Positions 24,712-34,415 of a stretch of DNA of 64,000 nt are shown here, piece by piece. Source of the stretch: Gammaproteobacteria bacterium (GTDB lineage: Bacteria > Pseudomonadota > Gammaproteobacteria > Methylococcales > Methylomonadaceae); assembly GCA_018830325.1 (NCBI GenBank), contig JAHJSQ010000090.1:1-64000 (forward strand), written 5' to 3'. A program made the translations under genes and the position numbers. The notes beneath the pieces were generated by a model, which searched no databases, was not told where the DNA came from, and saw nothing but the letters and a program-made list of their open reading frames with translations. Positions within the stretch are counted from its first letter, which is position 1; every line of letters starts with the position of its first letter.

Positions 24712-26361
24712 TTATCGTCCTTCGAACAAAGCCCGCAAACGGTTCAATTGCTCTTCGCTCCAGCCTTTAGGTTCGGTCAAGGCTAGCCATGCATCGATGT
24801 AATGTTTAGCGGCAAAAACATGACCGAACCCCGGCGGCGTAGACCCGACCGCCATGTCGGCGGCTAATTGCAGCATCGTTACAACCGGATACCATCTTAG
24901 ATGCGGCGAGACGTCCGGCCCTCTGGGAGCTTGCATCCATTCCGGCTCTCGAAAGAACGCATGGCTATCGAAAAACGTTATCGGATCGCTGGCATATTGC
25001 AGATAAGCGATTCTAAAAGTCCCCCATGTCGTATTATCGTCATTCAACCCCGTATATTGATTCATGAATCTAATCACGGCGCCATCACGAAAACGGGGAA
25101 GCCATACCGGAGAGTCGGGTTCCCTTTCTTGCGTCACTTTGCGCCAGGTTTCGCTACGGAATGGCGGGCCGCTCCATAGCGCTCCGTTGAATGGGTCTTG
25201 AATGATGTCGTACACATCGAAAGAACGATCGGAATTCAGCGCGCCCAAGCTCAGCCCGTGTAAATACAATTTCGGTCGATGATCGCGAGGCAAGTTCGTC
25301 CAATAGACATAAACTTTTTCGAACAGCGCTCTAGCCATTTCCAGACCGTACTCCCCTTCGGTTATCAAGGACAAGGCGCTGGGTAAATACGAATATTGCG
25401 CGGTGACCGTCGCGATGTCGCCTCGATGTAAATATTCGACGGTATCCAGTGCCGCCGGGTCTATCCAACCGGTACCCGTGGGCGTCACCAATAACAACAC
25501 CGAACGGTCGAAGGCCTTGACGCGTTTTAGCTCTTGCAAAGCCAATTCGGCTCTTTCTTCAGGCGTATCCGCCGCATTCAGCCCGACATAGATGCGCACT
25601 GGCTCAAGCACCGGCTCAACGAAAAAATCGTTCAACGCCTTCTCTGTAGGGCCTGACGACATAAATATACGACCTTGCCTACCTAAGTCCGACCAAGCGA
25701 TCAAGGAGGCTTCGCTACCGGTCTTCATTGGATCGTCGGGACGCTCCAAATCATCTTGAATCAAGGCATCCAATTGTTGATAAGAATTATTCGTCGCACG
25801 TAAGAACAAAGAAACCACTACACCATCGATAACCGACCAAAACAATATCCCCGCAGCCAATATGCTTATCGCATGCGCGACATGATCGGATATGTATCGC
25901 GCCAGCCTTAGAGACAAAAATTGAAACGTACGCCGAAACAATCGAGCAAACTGTATTAATACGCCAAAAACGAGTAAAGTCATCAAGGCAATGCCATAAG
26001 AGGGCATCGCACCTTCCGGCTCCATACCCATCATAGACCGCAAATCGTCTTGCCATTGCGAGGCCTGCCAAAGAAAGGCGATTGCAACGATCGAACAGAC
26101 ACCCGACGCGACGACCTTAACAATCCTGATCGCTTCGCGGCCAGGCAACGGCAATTGGACATAATCCCAAAACCATCGACCGAAAACGCCAAGCACGTAT
26201 CCCGCCGTAAAAGACAAACCGGAAATCACACCTTGAAACGAAAAAGGACGGGGCACTAGACTTGGTGTAAGCGAAAATGCGAAAAAAAGCGTCGCCAGCA
26301 ATAAGCCCGGTATTGAAAAGCCGAAGCTCAACTTCGTAATCAATTCGTCAATTTTGCGCAT
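24712..26361 (-). CDS. Membrane-anchored alpha/beta hydrolase (Abhydrolase_9 type)
   Basis: A 549-residue protein with four to five transmembrane helices in the first 200 residues, including the signature SLTPSLVPRPFSFQGVISGL. A cytoplasmic or periplasmic alpha/beta hydrolase domain follows. The nucleophile elbow is LHGLSLGALNSD near residue 365. RGDIATVTAQYSYLPSALSL and the C-terminal ending on AAKHYIDAWLAL fit the family. Substrates of the family are unknown to me; a lipid esterase is only a guess. It is apparently a single gene, with 133 bp separating it from the photolyase gene. Confidence 0.82.
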   Translation of the reverse strand: MRKIDELITKLSFGFSIPGLLLATLFFAFSLTPSLVPRPFSFQGVISGLSFTAGYVLGVFGRWFWDYVQLPLPGREAIRIVKVVASGVCSIVAIAFLWQASQWQDDLRSMMGMEPEGAMPSYGIALMTLLVFGVLIQFARLFRRTFQFLSLRLARYISDHVAHAISILAAGILFWSVIDGVVVSLFLRATNNSYQQLDALIQDDLERPDDPMKTGSEASLIAWSDLGRQGRIFMSSGPTEKALNDFFVEPVLEPVRIYVGLNAADTPEERAELALQELKRVKAFDRSVLLLVTPTGTGWIDPAALDTVEYLHRGDIATVTAQYSYLPSALSLITEGEYGLEMARALFEKVYVYWTNLPRDHRPKLYLHGLSLGALNSDRSFDVYDIIQDPFNGALWSGPPFRSETWRKVTQEREPDSPVWLPRFRDGAVIRFMNQYTGLNDDNTTWGTFRIAYLQYASDPITFFDSHAFFREPEWMQAPRGPDVSPHLRWYPVVTMLQLAADMAVGSTPPGFGHVFAAKHYIDAWLALTEPKGWSEEQLNRLRALFEGR

Positions 26362-26741
26362 AGTAAAATCTTGAGCCGAAAAAATTTATCATGTCGAATA
26401 AATACGTCATCATCGTGGTTCGATTATAAGGCACGCACCTCAGCCTTCAATTCAATCTTGACTCCAACTTTCGGAGCGCGCTCTTACTCCTATTTGCGAG
26501 CGAAAAAACGTCTAATAATCTGAACGCTACAGTTGCCCATCGGCTTTTAATCCACTCTGAACAACAAATACCCTATTAATTATCTTATAATCATAACCTT
26601 ACACTCATAACTTAATAAAAGTTTTGCAAAAAACCTATTTGACACAGCCTATTATCCTGAAAAGAGCAGCAGGCATGTTTTGCAGACCGTCCGTGCTGAG
26701 CCAAGTCGAAGCATGAGCGGTCTACAACACTTTCACCGGCC
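26362..26741. other. Intergenic, no gene seen
   Basis: Divergent promoter region between the hydrolase (minus) and the nuclease (plus). It is AT-rich around 26560-26640. No clear promoter, RNA or operator was picked out. A palindromic repeat follows at 26742. Confidence 0.5.
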
Positions 26742-26794
26742 CCTCAAACTACCCTTCACCTTTGGACAGGCTCAGGGCGAACGGTAGTTTGAGG
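26742..26794. repeat. Palindromic intergenic repeat
   Basis: CCTCAAACTACC at 26742-26753 is mirrored by GGTAGTTTGAGG at 26783-26794. The loop contains GGACAGGCTCAGGGCGAACG. It lies 47 bp before the nuclease gene. Confidence 0.7.
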
Positions 26795-26841
26795 CTCTCA
26801 AATGCTCTTTTTAGGATTATGAACATCATTCTCTAACCGAC

Positions 26842-27738
26842 ATGGCAAGAAGAAGACGCAAGAAAAAGCACTTTTTACTCTTTACATTCGTCACTTTTTT
26901 TAGAATCGGTAAAAAATATCCGCGTTTAAGTGTACTGACCTTACTCCCCCTGGTTGGCGGATACAGCTATGAAGTGCTGTTAGCTAGGCCGGACATGGCT
27001 TACCAAGGCGTCCCGCAAACTCAAGTCTGGTATCAGCCACTGACTTGGTCGAGGGTATTTCGCAATGATGGATTCATGGTCGGATACTCGGACATTCGTG
27101 GCAATCCGCTTTGGGTTATCTACCAAGTAACCAGTATCAAAGATAATGCCCGGATCCATAAACGGCCGCAAACATTCAGCACCGATTGGCGCAGCCTGAC
27201 GCGTATCAGCCATCAAGACTATACCCGTAGCGGTTTCGACCGAGGCCACATGGCACCTAACTATGCCATAAGCCGGCTCTATGGCAAACAAGCGCAGTTG
27301 GATACGTTTTTAATGACCAACATTACCCCTCAAAGATCGAATCTAAATCAAAAAGTATGGCAGCGATTGGAAGCCGTTGAAGTCGACTACTTTCCCATAT
27401 TGCATCGACACGTATGGGTAATAACCGGCCCCGTATTTTCGAATCCTTTGAATCGATTGAAGAGCAGCTGGAAAGTGGAAGTACCGGAGGCTTTTTATAA
27501 AATTTATGCTGCGGAAACCGGATCCGGAATCAAAATGTTGGCCTTCCTGATCCCGCAAACGGTGCGAGGCAATGAGCCTTTGACCGACTTTATCGTCTCC
27601 GTGGACACTATCGAAAAATTAACCGGCTTGGACTTTTTTCATGAGTTGGACGACCCATTGGAGGATAAATTAGAGGCAGCCATCAATCCTAAACCCTGGA
27701 AATTAAATTCGGTCGCTCGCTTACCGTCACGCTATTAA
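26842..27738 (+). CDS. DNA/RNA non-specific endonuclease (EndoG/NUC1 type)
   Basis: A 298-residue nuclease of the beta-beta-alpha-metal family. The catalytic signature is D133-R-G-H136 in SGFDRGHMAPNYA, with the metal-ligand Asn region in LMTNITPQRSNLNQKVWQRL. The N-terminus is very basic (RRRRKKK), followed by a hydrophobic segment (SVLTLLPLVGGYSYEVLLA). This suggests membrane anchoring or export, with the nuclease outside the cytoplasm. No immunity protein gene is evident next to it. The ATG follows a palindromic repeat. Confidence 0.88.
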   Translation: MARRRRKKKHFLLFTFVTFFRIGKKYPRLSVLTLLPLVGGYSYEVLLARPDMAYQGVPQTQVWYQPLTWSRVFRNDGFMVGYSDIRGNPLWVIYQVTSIKDNARIHKRPQTFSTDWRSLTRISHQDYTRSGFDRGHMAPNYAISRLYGKQAQLDTFLMTNITPQRSNLNQKVWQRLEAVEVDYFPILHRHVWVITGPVFSNPLNRLKSSWKVEVPEAFYKIYAAETGSGIKMLAFLIPQTVRGNEPLTDFIVSVDTIEKLTGLDFFHELDDPLEDKLEAAINPKPWKLNSVARLPSRY

Positions 27739-27949
27739 GGATTTGGTCATAAATATAACCATCGTAGATCAAAATTAGGCGCCGAAGTAGACGAAAGCCT
27801 TATACAAATGCACAGCAAGTTATTGAATTAACCTCTTATTCTTTATGATCTTCATAGTGAAATGCTTTTTCTAAGATTAAAGTTTGCTATCTCAACGATC
27901 AAAAAAGCGCTATAGTCAGAATCACCCACTCTGACTTCAGGAGATACTC

Positions 27950-28393
27950 ATGACAAACACAGAAATCGATAACGACGCCGTGATCAAAGTGCTGAATAAC
28001 ATTCTGGAAGCGGAACTGGCGGGCGTGGTTCGTTATACGCATTATGCCTTGATGGTTGTCGGCTACAACCGAATCCCCATCGTTTCTTGGATGCGCGGTC
28101 AAGCGAATGAATCGTTACTCCATGCCAACGAAGCCGGCGAAATGATTACTCACTTGGGCGGACACCCCTCTTTGGGAATCGGTCCGTTACTGGAAACGCA
28201 CCGTCACGATATCGGAGCCATTCTCCGGGAATCGTTGGATCATGAAGCATCGGCATTGGCCGAATACCATCGTTTATTGGAATTGGTCAACGGCCGTAGC
28301 GTTCTACTCGAAGAATATGCGCGCCGAATGATCGCCCAGGAAGAGATCCATTTGGGTGAAGTGCGAAAAATGCTCAATAAACCAGCCGAATAG
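27950..28393 (+). CDS. Bacterioferritin-type ferritin
   Basis: A 147-residue four-helix-bundle ferritin. Di-iron ligand motifs are visible: a Glu in EAELAGVVRYTHYAL, ExxH in NESLLHANEAG, a Glu in EASALAEYHRLLEL and EExH in QEEIHLGEV. It stores iron or detoxifies Fe(II) with peroxide or O2. It is shorter than E. coli Bfr (158). It starts after a good AGGAG site and lies 35 bp before fumC, so co-transcription is likely. An oxidation-stable class II fumarase beside an iron-storage protein fits iron-limitation or oxidative stress responses (inference). Confidence 0.88.
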   Translation: MTNTEIDNDAVIKVLNNILEAELAGVVRYTHYALMVVGYNRIPIVSWMRGQANESLLHANEAGEMITHLGGHPSLGIGPLLETHRHDIGAILRESLDHEASALAEYHRLLELVNGRSVLLEEYARRMIAQEEIHLGEVRKMLNKPAE

Positions 28394-28428
28394 TCATCGC
28401 TTACTGTTAGCGTATTTGCATAGTAAGT

Positions 28429-29832
28429 ATGGCAACCGGAAGTTTGCCCGGGCGGATTGAAAGCGACGCATTGGGTTCCATTGAAGTCCCCGCCGATAAA
28501 TACTGGGGCGCGCAAACGCAGCGTTCGTTGCAGTATTTCGCGATTGGCGACGAACGCCTGTCCCGCCCGCTCATCCGTGCGCTCGGGATCGTCAAACGTT
28601 GTGCAGCCTTAAGCAATATCGCCCAAAACAGACTCGATCAAAAGCTCGGGCGCGCGATAGTCGATGCGGCACAGGAGGTCATCGACGGCGCATTGGATGA
28701 ACACTTTCCGCTCGTGATCTGGCAAACTGGCTCCGGCACGCAGTCCAATATGAATGCCAACGAAGTGATCGCCAATCGGGTCAACGAACGCCTGGGCGGC
28801 GCGCTCGGTTCGAAATCGCCGGCGCACCCCAACGATCACTGCAACCTCAGCCAGTCTTCAAACGATGTCTTTCCCAGCGCGATGCATATCGCCGCGGTCG
28901 AGCAAATCCATTTCCTGCTGATCCCATCATTGCAAGGCTTACAGCAAACGCTGTATGAGAAATCCGAAGAATGGGCCGATATTATCAAGATTGGACGCAC
29001 GCATCTACAGGATGCGACACCGCTGTCGTTGGGCCAAGAGTTTTCCGGTTATGCGGCACAGGTACAACTCAGCATCGAACGGCTACAGGACAGTCTCAAA
29101 CGCCTGTATCCTCTCGCGCAAGGCGGGACCGCAGTCGGGACGGGCTTGAACTCGAACACAGGTTTTGCCGAACTATTCGCCGTTGAAGTTGCCAAGTTCA
29201 CCGGGTATCCTTTCACATCGGCAGCCAACAAGTTCGAAGCGATAGCCGCGCACGACGCACTGGTAGAACTATCCGGCGTATTGAATTGCAGCGCGGTCAG
29301 CCTCAATAAAATTGCTAACGATATTCGCCTACTGAGTTCCGGTCCGCGCTCCGGACTCGGTGAACTGATTTTGCCGGCTAACGAGCCAGGCTCGTCGATC
29401 ATGCCGGGCAAAATCAATCCGACCCAGTGCGAGGCATTGACGATGGCTTGCGCCCAGGTCATCGGCAATCACACCACAGTAACCCTGGCCGGCGCGCAAG
29501 GCCAGCTGGAACTCAATACCTTCAAGCCGGTGATCATATATAACGTGCTGCAATCAATACGCCTTCTCGGCGATGCCACGCATAGTTTTACCGAACATTG
29601 CGTGGCGGGCATCGAACCGAATACCGAACGGATAGCAGAATTGATGGAACAATCGCTGATGCTGGTCACCGCGCTGGTTCCTCTGATCGGCTACGATAAG
29701 GCTGCCCAAATTGCCAAAACGGCTTTGCAAAACGACACGACGCTTCGCAAAGAGGCCATTGCCGGCGGCCTGGTGAGTGCCGAACAATTCGACGCCATCG
29801 TCCGGCCGGAACGGATGATCAAGCCAAAATAA
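28429..29832 (+). CDS. fumC: Fumarate hydratase, class II
   Basis: A 467-residue iron-independent fumarase of the aspartase/fumarase family that interconverts fumarate and malate in the TCA cycle. The signature [15 protein letters not shown] is intact, with [36 protein letters not shown] and [18 protein letters not shown]. The N-terminal [20 protein letters not shown] is classical. The length matches E. coli FumC (467). It is preceded by the bacterioferritin gene and followed after 41 bp by the HbpS-like gene on the same strand. Confidence 0.96.
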   Translation: MATGSLPGRIESDALGSIEVPADKYWGAQTQRSLQYFAIGDERLSRPLIRALGIVKRCAALSNIAQNRLDQKLGRAIVDAAQEVIDGALDEHFPLVIWQTGSGTQSNMNANEVIANRVNERLGGALGSKSPAHPNDHCNLSQSSNDVFPSAMHIAAVEQIHFLLIPSLQGLQQTLYEKSEEWADIIKIGRTHLQDATPLSLGQEFSGYAAQVQLSIERLQDSLKRLYPLAQGGTAVGTGLNSNTGFAELFAVEVAKFTGYPFTSAANKFEAIAAHDALVELSGVLNCSAVSLNKIANDIRLLSSGPRSGLGELILPANEPGSSIMPGKINPTQCEALTMACAQVIGNHTTVTLAGAQGQLELNTFKPVIIYNVLQSIRLLGDATHSFTEHCVAGIEPNTERIAELMEQSLMLVTALVPLIGYDKAAQIAKTALQNDTTLRKEAIAGGLVSAEQFDAIVRPERMIKPK

Positions 29833-29873
29833 GCCATCCGGTCTAATAACGATAACAAGCGAGGAGAAAAACC

Positions 29874-30308
29874 ATGCACGTAAGCCATGAACAAGCAGAA
29901 AAAGCCATTGCTTCAGCCGTCGCTGAGGCCAACAAAATCGGCACGCAAATGTGTATCGCCGTGGTCGATTCCGGCGCCGATTTGAAAGCGTTCACACGAA
30001 TGAACGGCGCCTGGGTCGGCAGCATCGACATTGCCATCAAGAAAGCCAAGACCGCCTGCTTCTTCGGCATGAATACCGGTCAAATCGGCCAGCTATCGCA
30101 ACCAGGCGGACCGCTTTTCGGAATCGAACACTCCAACGATGGCTTGATCACCTTTCCAGGCGGCGTCCCGATTGTCGATGAAGACGGTGTTTTGATCGGC
30201 GCGATCGGCGTCAGTGGCAGTTCGGTGGAGAACGATCATCAGGTCGCCAAAGCCGGCGTCGATGTGATCGGCCTCGCCGATTTACCGTCGCATCCCTGGC
30301 GGACCTGA
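29874..30308 (+). CDS. GlcG/HbpS-like heme-degrading domain protein
   Basis: A 144-residue protein of the DUF336 (GlcG/HbpS) family: [56 protein letters not shown], then [14 protein letters not shown]. The family binds heme or small ligands and forms oligomers; the role in cells is poorly defined. There is no signal peptide, so it is cytoplasmic. AGGAG precedes the ATG. It ends the bfr-fumC run, and an 8-bp inverted repeat (CGTTCATG/CATGAACG) follows the stop. Confidence 0.85.
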   Translation: MHVSHEQAEKAIASAVAEANKIGTQMCIAVVDSGADLKAFTRMNGAWVGSIDIAIKKAKTACFFGMNTGQIGQLSQPGGPLFGIEHSNDGLITFPGGVPIVDEDGVLIGAIGVSGSSVENDHQVAKAGVDVIGLADLPSHPWRT

Positions 30309-30361
30309 AACTAACGTTCATGAAACCTGTGCATCACCACGAAACATGAACGGTAATCTCT

Positions 30362-30384
30362 TGTGGGAGCGACGCCTTCGTCGC
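30362..30384. repeat. Half copy of palindromic repeat family B
   Basis: TTGTGGGAGCGACGCCTTCG and following TCG match the second arm of the element at 13097-13195. It lies in the leader of the rubredoxin/MBL gene and argues against start codons located inside it. Confidence 0.75.
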
Positions 30385-30454
30385 GATGAGTGCGCCGCTC
30401 CCACCCTGTCCTTCACTTTACATCGATTGTAAAAAAGTATCGGCAGATAATTCC

Positions 30455-31195
30455 ATGCCTAACGAACCAAAACTCTTCGATGACACGCCGCAATGGGTTT
30501 GCCTCGAATGCGGTTACAACATGATCGGCGAGATACCCGATATATGTCCGTTTTGCGGTGCCCGGCATGACCGGTTTTTGACGTGGGACGAGGCCGAGAA
30601 AACTTATCGAGTGATCGCACGCCCGGTCAACGATTATGTTAGCCAATTGCTTTCGGTGCCGAAATTGGGCCTGGAACATGCCGCTTATCGAATCGAAACA
30701 GAGCAAGGCGCGGCTTTGATCGATTCGCCTTCGGCTTTCAATCGGGACTTGACGCCGATGCAAGCCATCTTGTTCACCCATCATCATTTCATGGGCGCGT
30801 CGAATCAATACCGAAAACTCTGGAATGCCCAAGTACGCTTGCACGAATTGGACGCGCGGCATCCGTTGTCGGCCTCGTTCGATGTTGACTTGCGCTTTAC
30901 CAGCGACTATATCGTCTATGGCATCGAAGCCTTCCACATTGGCGGGCACACGCCCGGATTTACCCTCTACATTTACCGGGACGTGCTGTTCGTCTGCGAC
31001 TATGTGTTTTTGACCGAGTCGGGAATGCGTTTCAATCCGTTCGGGCCAGAGCGGGAAACCCGGACACGAGCCCAGCGCATTCATGAAGTCGTCAAAGCCA
31101 GACATTTAGAAACCGTCTGCGGCTATAACTATGTCGCAAACTTCTCAGACTGGCTGGCGCGATTCGAGTCTTTGATATCGAAACGGACCGAATGA
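30455..31195 (+). CDS. Rubredoxin-like/metallo-beta-lactamase fusion protein
   Basis: A 246-residue protein from the chosen ATG (MPNEPKLFDDTPQWVC). An N-terminal rubredoxin-type knuckle pair, WVCLECGYNMIGE and CPFCGARHD, is followed by a metallo-beta-lactamase fold. The hydrolase metal motif is reduced: THHHFMGASN in place of THxHxDH, then HIGGHTPGFTLY and VFVCDYVF. The order rubredoxin then MBL differs from flavodiiron proteins, which have MBL then flavodoxin. It may be a redox-linked hydrolase; the substrate is unknown. The next gene starts at the stop (ATGA possible) or 8 bp later, so the pair is coupled. Confidence 0.75.
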   Translation: MPNEPKLFDDTPQWVCLECGYNMIGEIPDICPFCGARHDRFLTWDEAEKTYRVIARPVNDYVSQLLSVPKLGLEHAAYRIETEQGAALIDSPSAFNRDLTPMQAILFTHHHFMGASNQYRKLWNAQVRLHELDARHPLSASFDVDLRFTSDYIVYGIEAFHIGGHTPGFTLYIYRDVLFVCDYVFLTESGMRFNPFGPERETRTRAQRIHEVVKARHLETVCGYNYVANFSDWLARFESLISKRTE

Positions 31196-31203
31196 GGCCG
31201 GCA

Positions 31204-31605
31204 ATGCCTGAGAATTACGAACCAAGCAAAGAAATCGGCCATCAACCGACGAAACTGGTCGTCTATTACGACGGCGCTTGTCCGAAATGCATCCGCGACC
31301 GCCGCAATTATGAAAAGCTAGCAGGGCGCCATGCAAACAACGTTTATTGGTTCGATATCACCGGACAAGAAAAACGTTTACAGCAATTGGGCATCGACCC
31401 GGAAAAAGCTTTAATGGAATTACATGTCAGCGATGCAAACGGTCGGGTCGTTTCGGAACTCGATGCCTACATTCTATTGATGAAGAAGGTTCCGCTGTTG
31501 AAGCCTGTGGCCTGGCTGATTAGCTTGCCGCTGATTCGACTATTTCTTGCCAATCTGTATCATCGGCAAGTCAATCGCCGATTGCAAAAAAGAGGGCTGC
31601 TTTAG
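31204..31605 (+). CDS. DCC-family (DUF393) thiol-disulfide oxidoreductase-like protein
   Basis: A 133-residue DUF393 protein with the family motif VVYYDGACPKCIRDR, where a CPxC-type pair follows the conserved Asp. YWFDITGQE, LMELHVSDANGRVVSELDAY and the hydrophobic C-terminal half (PLLKPVAWLISLPLIRLFL) fit the family. I start at the second ATG, which has GAGG 8 bp upstream; an ATG 12 bp earlier overlaps the preceding stop. A decayed duplicate lies at 35902-36314. The function is not known beyond likely thiol chemistry. Confidence 0.85.
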   Translation: MPENYEPSKEIGHQPTKLVVYYDGACPKCIRDRRNYEKLAGRHANNVYWFDITGQEKRLQQLGIDPEKALMELHVSDANGRVVSELDAYILLMKKVPLLKPVAWLISLPLIRLFLANLYHRQVNRRLQKRGLL

Positions 31606-31777
31606 CTTCGATGCCGAAAAATGCTTGCATCCGCGCTTTTCGGCCTTTTTACCTTTTGCATGGCGAACGCCGACACTGTCAATTCGATGTTGACGGAATC
31701 GGTTTTCAGATATTTTCCCAGCCAAACACCAATCGATTACAATCAGCCCGACTCATTTCCGACAATCCCAGGTCTCT

Positions 31778-32623
31778 ATGAACGATGCATTGGTCAGCAG
31801 CGAATGCTTACAACAGAATCCGGATGTTTCCGATCGAATCATCCTGGATGCCACCTACTTTTTGCCCCGTCAGCAACGCAATGCCCCAAAGGAATTCGAT
31901 GCAGCGCATATCCCAGGCGCGCAATTTTTCGACATCGATAACATCGCCGATTCGACCTGTCCCCTGCCCCATACGCTGCCCGATGCCGTTCAGTTTGCCG
32001 AACAAGCGGGGCAATTGGGAATCGGCAATGATACGTGGGTGATCGTTTACGACAACAATCATTTTTTTGCGTCCGCCCGGGCCTGGTGGATGTTTCGGGT
32101 GTTCGGACATGATAAGGTCAGTGTCTTGGACGGCGGCTTGACCCGATGGCAACAGCTTCGGTTTCCGGTCTCGTCCGACTTCAGCCGTCCGTCGCCAAAA
32201 CGCTTCGAAGCGGTATTTCGTCCCGAACTGTTTGCGGATTTAGATCAAATGAAGCTTATCCAACAACGAGGCAGCAAACAAATTCTGGATGCCCGCTCCG
32301 AGGACAGTTTCAACGGTCGGCGGCCGCTACACGATGCAGGTCTTCTGCCGGGTCATATTCCGGGCAGCCTCACTATTCCTTATAGAAGGTTATTTGCACC
32401 GGATGACTTCACGCTATTGCCGGACGAGCGGTTGCGGCGGATCTTTTTCGACGCCGGAGTGGATTTAACCAAGCCCATCGTCACCAGTTGCGGCTCGGGT
32501 GTTTCGGCGGCACTGCTACTGTTGGCGTTGTATCGGATCGGTCTGACGGATATCCCGATGTTCGACGGTTCATGGGCGCAATGGGGCAGGCAAGCGGATT
32601 TGCCGCGGCAAACCTTATCTTAA
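31778..32623 (+). CDS. 3-mercaptopyruvate/thiosulfate sulfurtransferase
   Basis: A 281-residue two-domain rhodanese. The inactive N-terminal domain (ILDATYFLP, AHIPGAQFFDID, VLDGGLTRW) precedes the catalytic domain (ILDARSEDSFNG, GHIPGSLTIPY). The active loop CGSGVSA is of the mercaptopyruvate type (CG-S/T-GV-T/S-A) rather than the CRxGxR loop of thiosulfate rhodaneses. It transfers sulfane sulfur to thiols or cyanide. The sulfide:quinone reductase at 47 kb is a possible functional partner, though distant. The start is the ATG in TCTCTATG. Confidence 0.9.
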   Translation: MNDALVSSECLQQNPDVSDRIILDATYFLPRQQRNAPKEFDAAHIPGAQFFDIDNIADSTCPLPHTLPDAVQFAEQAGQLGIGNDTWVIVYDNNHFFASARAWWMFRVFGHDKVSVLDGGLTRWQQLRFPVSSDFSRPSPKRFEAVFRPELFADLDQMKLIQQRGSKQILDARSEDSFNGRRPLHDAGLLPGHIPGSLTIPYRRLFAPDDFTLLPDERLRRIFFDAGVDLTKPIVTSCGSGVSAALLLLALYRIGLTDIPMFDGSWAQWGRQADLPRQTLS

Positions 32624-32641
32624 CGGCAGTGCCGGGCGTCC

Positions 32642-33190
32642 TTATTCGAGTTCATTTTGACGGACATATAACGCATCGAAAATGGCTTCCAACTGTGGAT
32701 GAATACCGCGTAAACCGCCGATCACATCGTTGGCCCAGTCGAAATACTCCCGTTTACGTTCGCGCGACCACCCCGCGGGCGGCGCCGTCAGAATATCGCG
32801 CAGATTACAGATCTTATCGGCCAACTTCACCAATTTGGCTGCTTCGGACAGCTCCGGCGCATGGTCGATCTGAAGTTGTTTACGCACCATTTTGTTCAGC
32901 GCTTTATCGTCCGTGACCTCCAAGACTACCGAGGCGACCTGTGGACCGAACACGGCTTCGAGTTCGGCTGCGGTGGTTTGTGTGTCCTCGATCGTGTCGT
33001 GCAGGACTGCCGCGCATAAAACGACGATCCGTTCGACGCCGCCCTCGTGACACAGCACATTGGCCAATTCAATCGGATGATTGATATAAGGCGAGGCCCC
33101 CGCATCCTTGCGCCGTTGATGTCGGTGCTTGTCGGCGGCAAAGGCCACGGCCTTGATGAATTCCGCCAAGGGCTTGTCTTGTGTTTTCAT
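32642..33190 (-). CDS. Small alarmone hydrolase-like HD protein (MESH1/SpoT-hydrolase type)
   Basis: A 182-residue HD-domain protein. The segment HRHQRRKDAGASPYINHPIE, then LHDTIEDTQTTAAELEAVF and LVKLADKICNLRDI matches the Mn-dependent hydrolase half of RelA/SpoT. Single-domain members (MESH1, SAH) degrade (p)ppGpp and, in animals, NADPH. No synthetase domain is attached. I start at the ATG with AGGAG 7 bp upstream rather than the GTG two codons earlier. It is convergent with the sulfurtransferase gene, 18 bp apart. Confidence 0.87.
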   Translation of the reverse strand: MKTQDKPLAEFIKAVAFAADKHRHQRRKDAGASPYINHPIELANVLCHEGGVERIVVLCAAVLHDTIEDTQTTAAELEAVFGPQVASVVLEVTDDKALNKMVRKQLQIDHAPELSEAAKLVKLADKICNLRDILTAPPAGWSRERKREYFDWANDVIGGLRGIHPQLEAIFDALYVRQNELE

Positions 33191-33414
33191 AATCACTCCT
33201 GATCGCGATTTCGCTTGTGTCGAGCCTAAGAATAGCGGACTCCCGAACCCTTTCGAATGACATTGGGTTGTCGGGCTCTAAAAACTACGCCGATGTTGTC
33301 GACAATCAAAATGTCGATAGGATGGCCTTCTACGCAGTCACCCATGTGATAACCATAATATAACGGTCATGAAGGCCTGGCCATCGCCACGGTAAATGAA
33401 AGTTCTTGGTGGTG

Positions 33415-33519
33415 GAGGGTGCGGTCACTCGCCCGACAGGACGCCGTGAATACGTCCATGTAGGCTCGACGGCGGCTGTCCCTGCCGCCGACGCCTGTCG
33501 GTCGAGCAACCGCCCCCTC
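33415..33519. repeat. Palindromic repeat family A, copy at 33.4 kb
   Basis: About 105 bp with long inverted ends (GGGTGCGGTCACTCGCCCGA against TCGGTCGAGCAACCGCCCCC, about 22 of 26 paired). The core GGACGCCGTGAATACGTCC and the hairpin GGCGGCTGTCCCTGCCGCC lie inside. Same family as 63480-63578 and the outer part of 51032-51198. Confidence 0.85.
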
Positions 33520-34240
33520 TTCGGAGCCGGCATTTTCTCTGCCGAGCTTCGTTTATCGAAAAAATTAGATAAAGAGTCCAAATCTACGAACTTTCACAGT
33601 AATTATCCGGAACGTGCTCTCTGAGGATCATGACCCATTCATTGTGTTAGCCGATTTCAATGGTTTCCATGTCGGTTTTGAACTGGGATTAAAGCGGTTT
33701 GGGCCGAAACTAATCATTCTTATGTTTCGAGCAGCAAATCTTGTAAACTGATGGAAAAACGAGCGAAGTTTGTCGGCAATCGCGTCAAGGATTTACAGAA
33801 TTTTAGCGATTACGTTTTATCGGCTGAGGCAGAGAAATAACTGCTCTTTTTGGTGGATTATCCCGATATGGATGTAACTCAAATTATGATACAAGCTTTT
33901 GCCCCACTCTTGGACCTCGCGACCACGAAACCCACCGGTTCAATAACAGGTTGAAAAGATTGATCTTAAAAGACAGTTAATTCGAAAAAAGCCAAAATTT
34001 GCTTGAGGGATTAGATTGGCTTATTGACGACGACAGGCTAATGAGTGACCCCTTTCGCTGCTTTATAATGGAGCTTTCCGCTAAGAAGACGTTCACAAAA
34101 CTGTAAAGCTAAATCATATAAACAGAAAATATGTTGCTTCGACCTAATTAGCCCTGGCTTAGAACCGCATTCAAATCTTGCTTTGTGTCAGTGAATAGTA
34201 AGGTACTTTTGTTAAAGTGCTCGAGCTGGAATTGGAATAA
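33520..34240. other. Non-coding or fully decayed stretch
   Basis: No frame longer than about 80 codons has gene-like sequence. Short readable pieces (for example EKRAKFVGNRVKDLQNFSDY near 33750) hint at an old gene but match no family I know. With the pseudogenes that follow, it marks 33.5-37.2 kb as a decaying region. Confidence 0.5.
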
Positions 34241-34412
34241 GAACCAAGAAACTGGCATTCCTTGTATATCAAGCAGGTATTGGAAGACTTGCGGGTCGAC
34301 AGAGATGGTTTATCCACTCAACAAGCCCAGGAACCTCTTAATACCAGTAGTCCGAATCGTTTGCCATCGCCAAAAACGCGGGGGCCTTTACTTCGTTTTC
34401 TGCTAGGAGAAA
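34241..34412 (+). pseudogene. P-type cation ATPase, N-terminal fragment
   Basis: The frame WHSLYIKQVLEDLRVDRDGL, STQQAQ, then PNRLPSPKTRGPLLRFLL is the cation-ATPase N-terminal domain that precedes the first membrane helix. It stops at the Shine-Dalgarno region of the next gene, so everything after the first 50 residues is gone. A second, independent ATPase remnant lies at 36325-37139. Confidence 0.7.
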
Positions 34413-34415
34413 AGC

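Noticed and set aside
31621..31941. 106-codon frame with a signal-peptide-like start before the sulfurtransferase gene
   Set aside because: It overlaps the sulfurtransferase start region in another frame and loses protein-like character after the first 20 residues.
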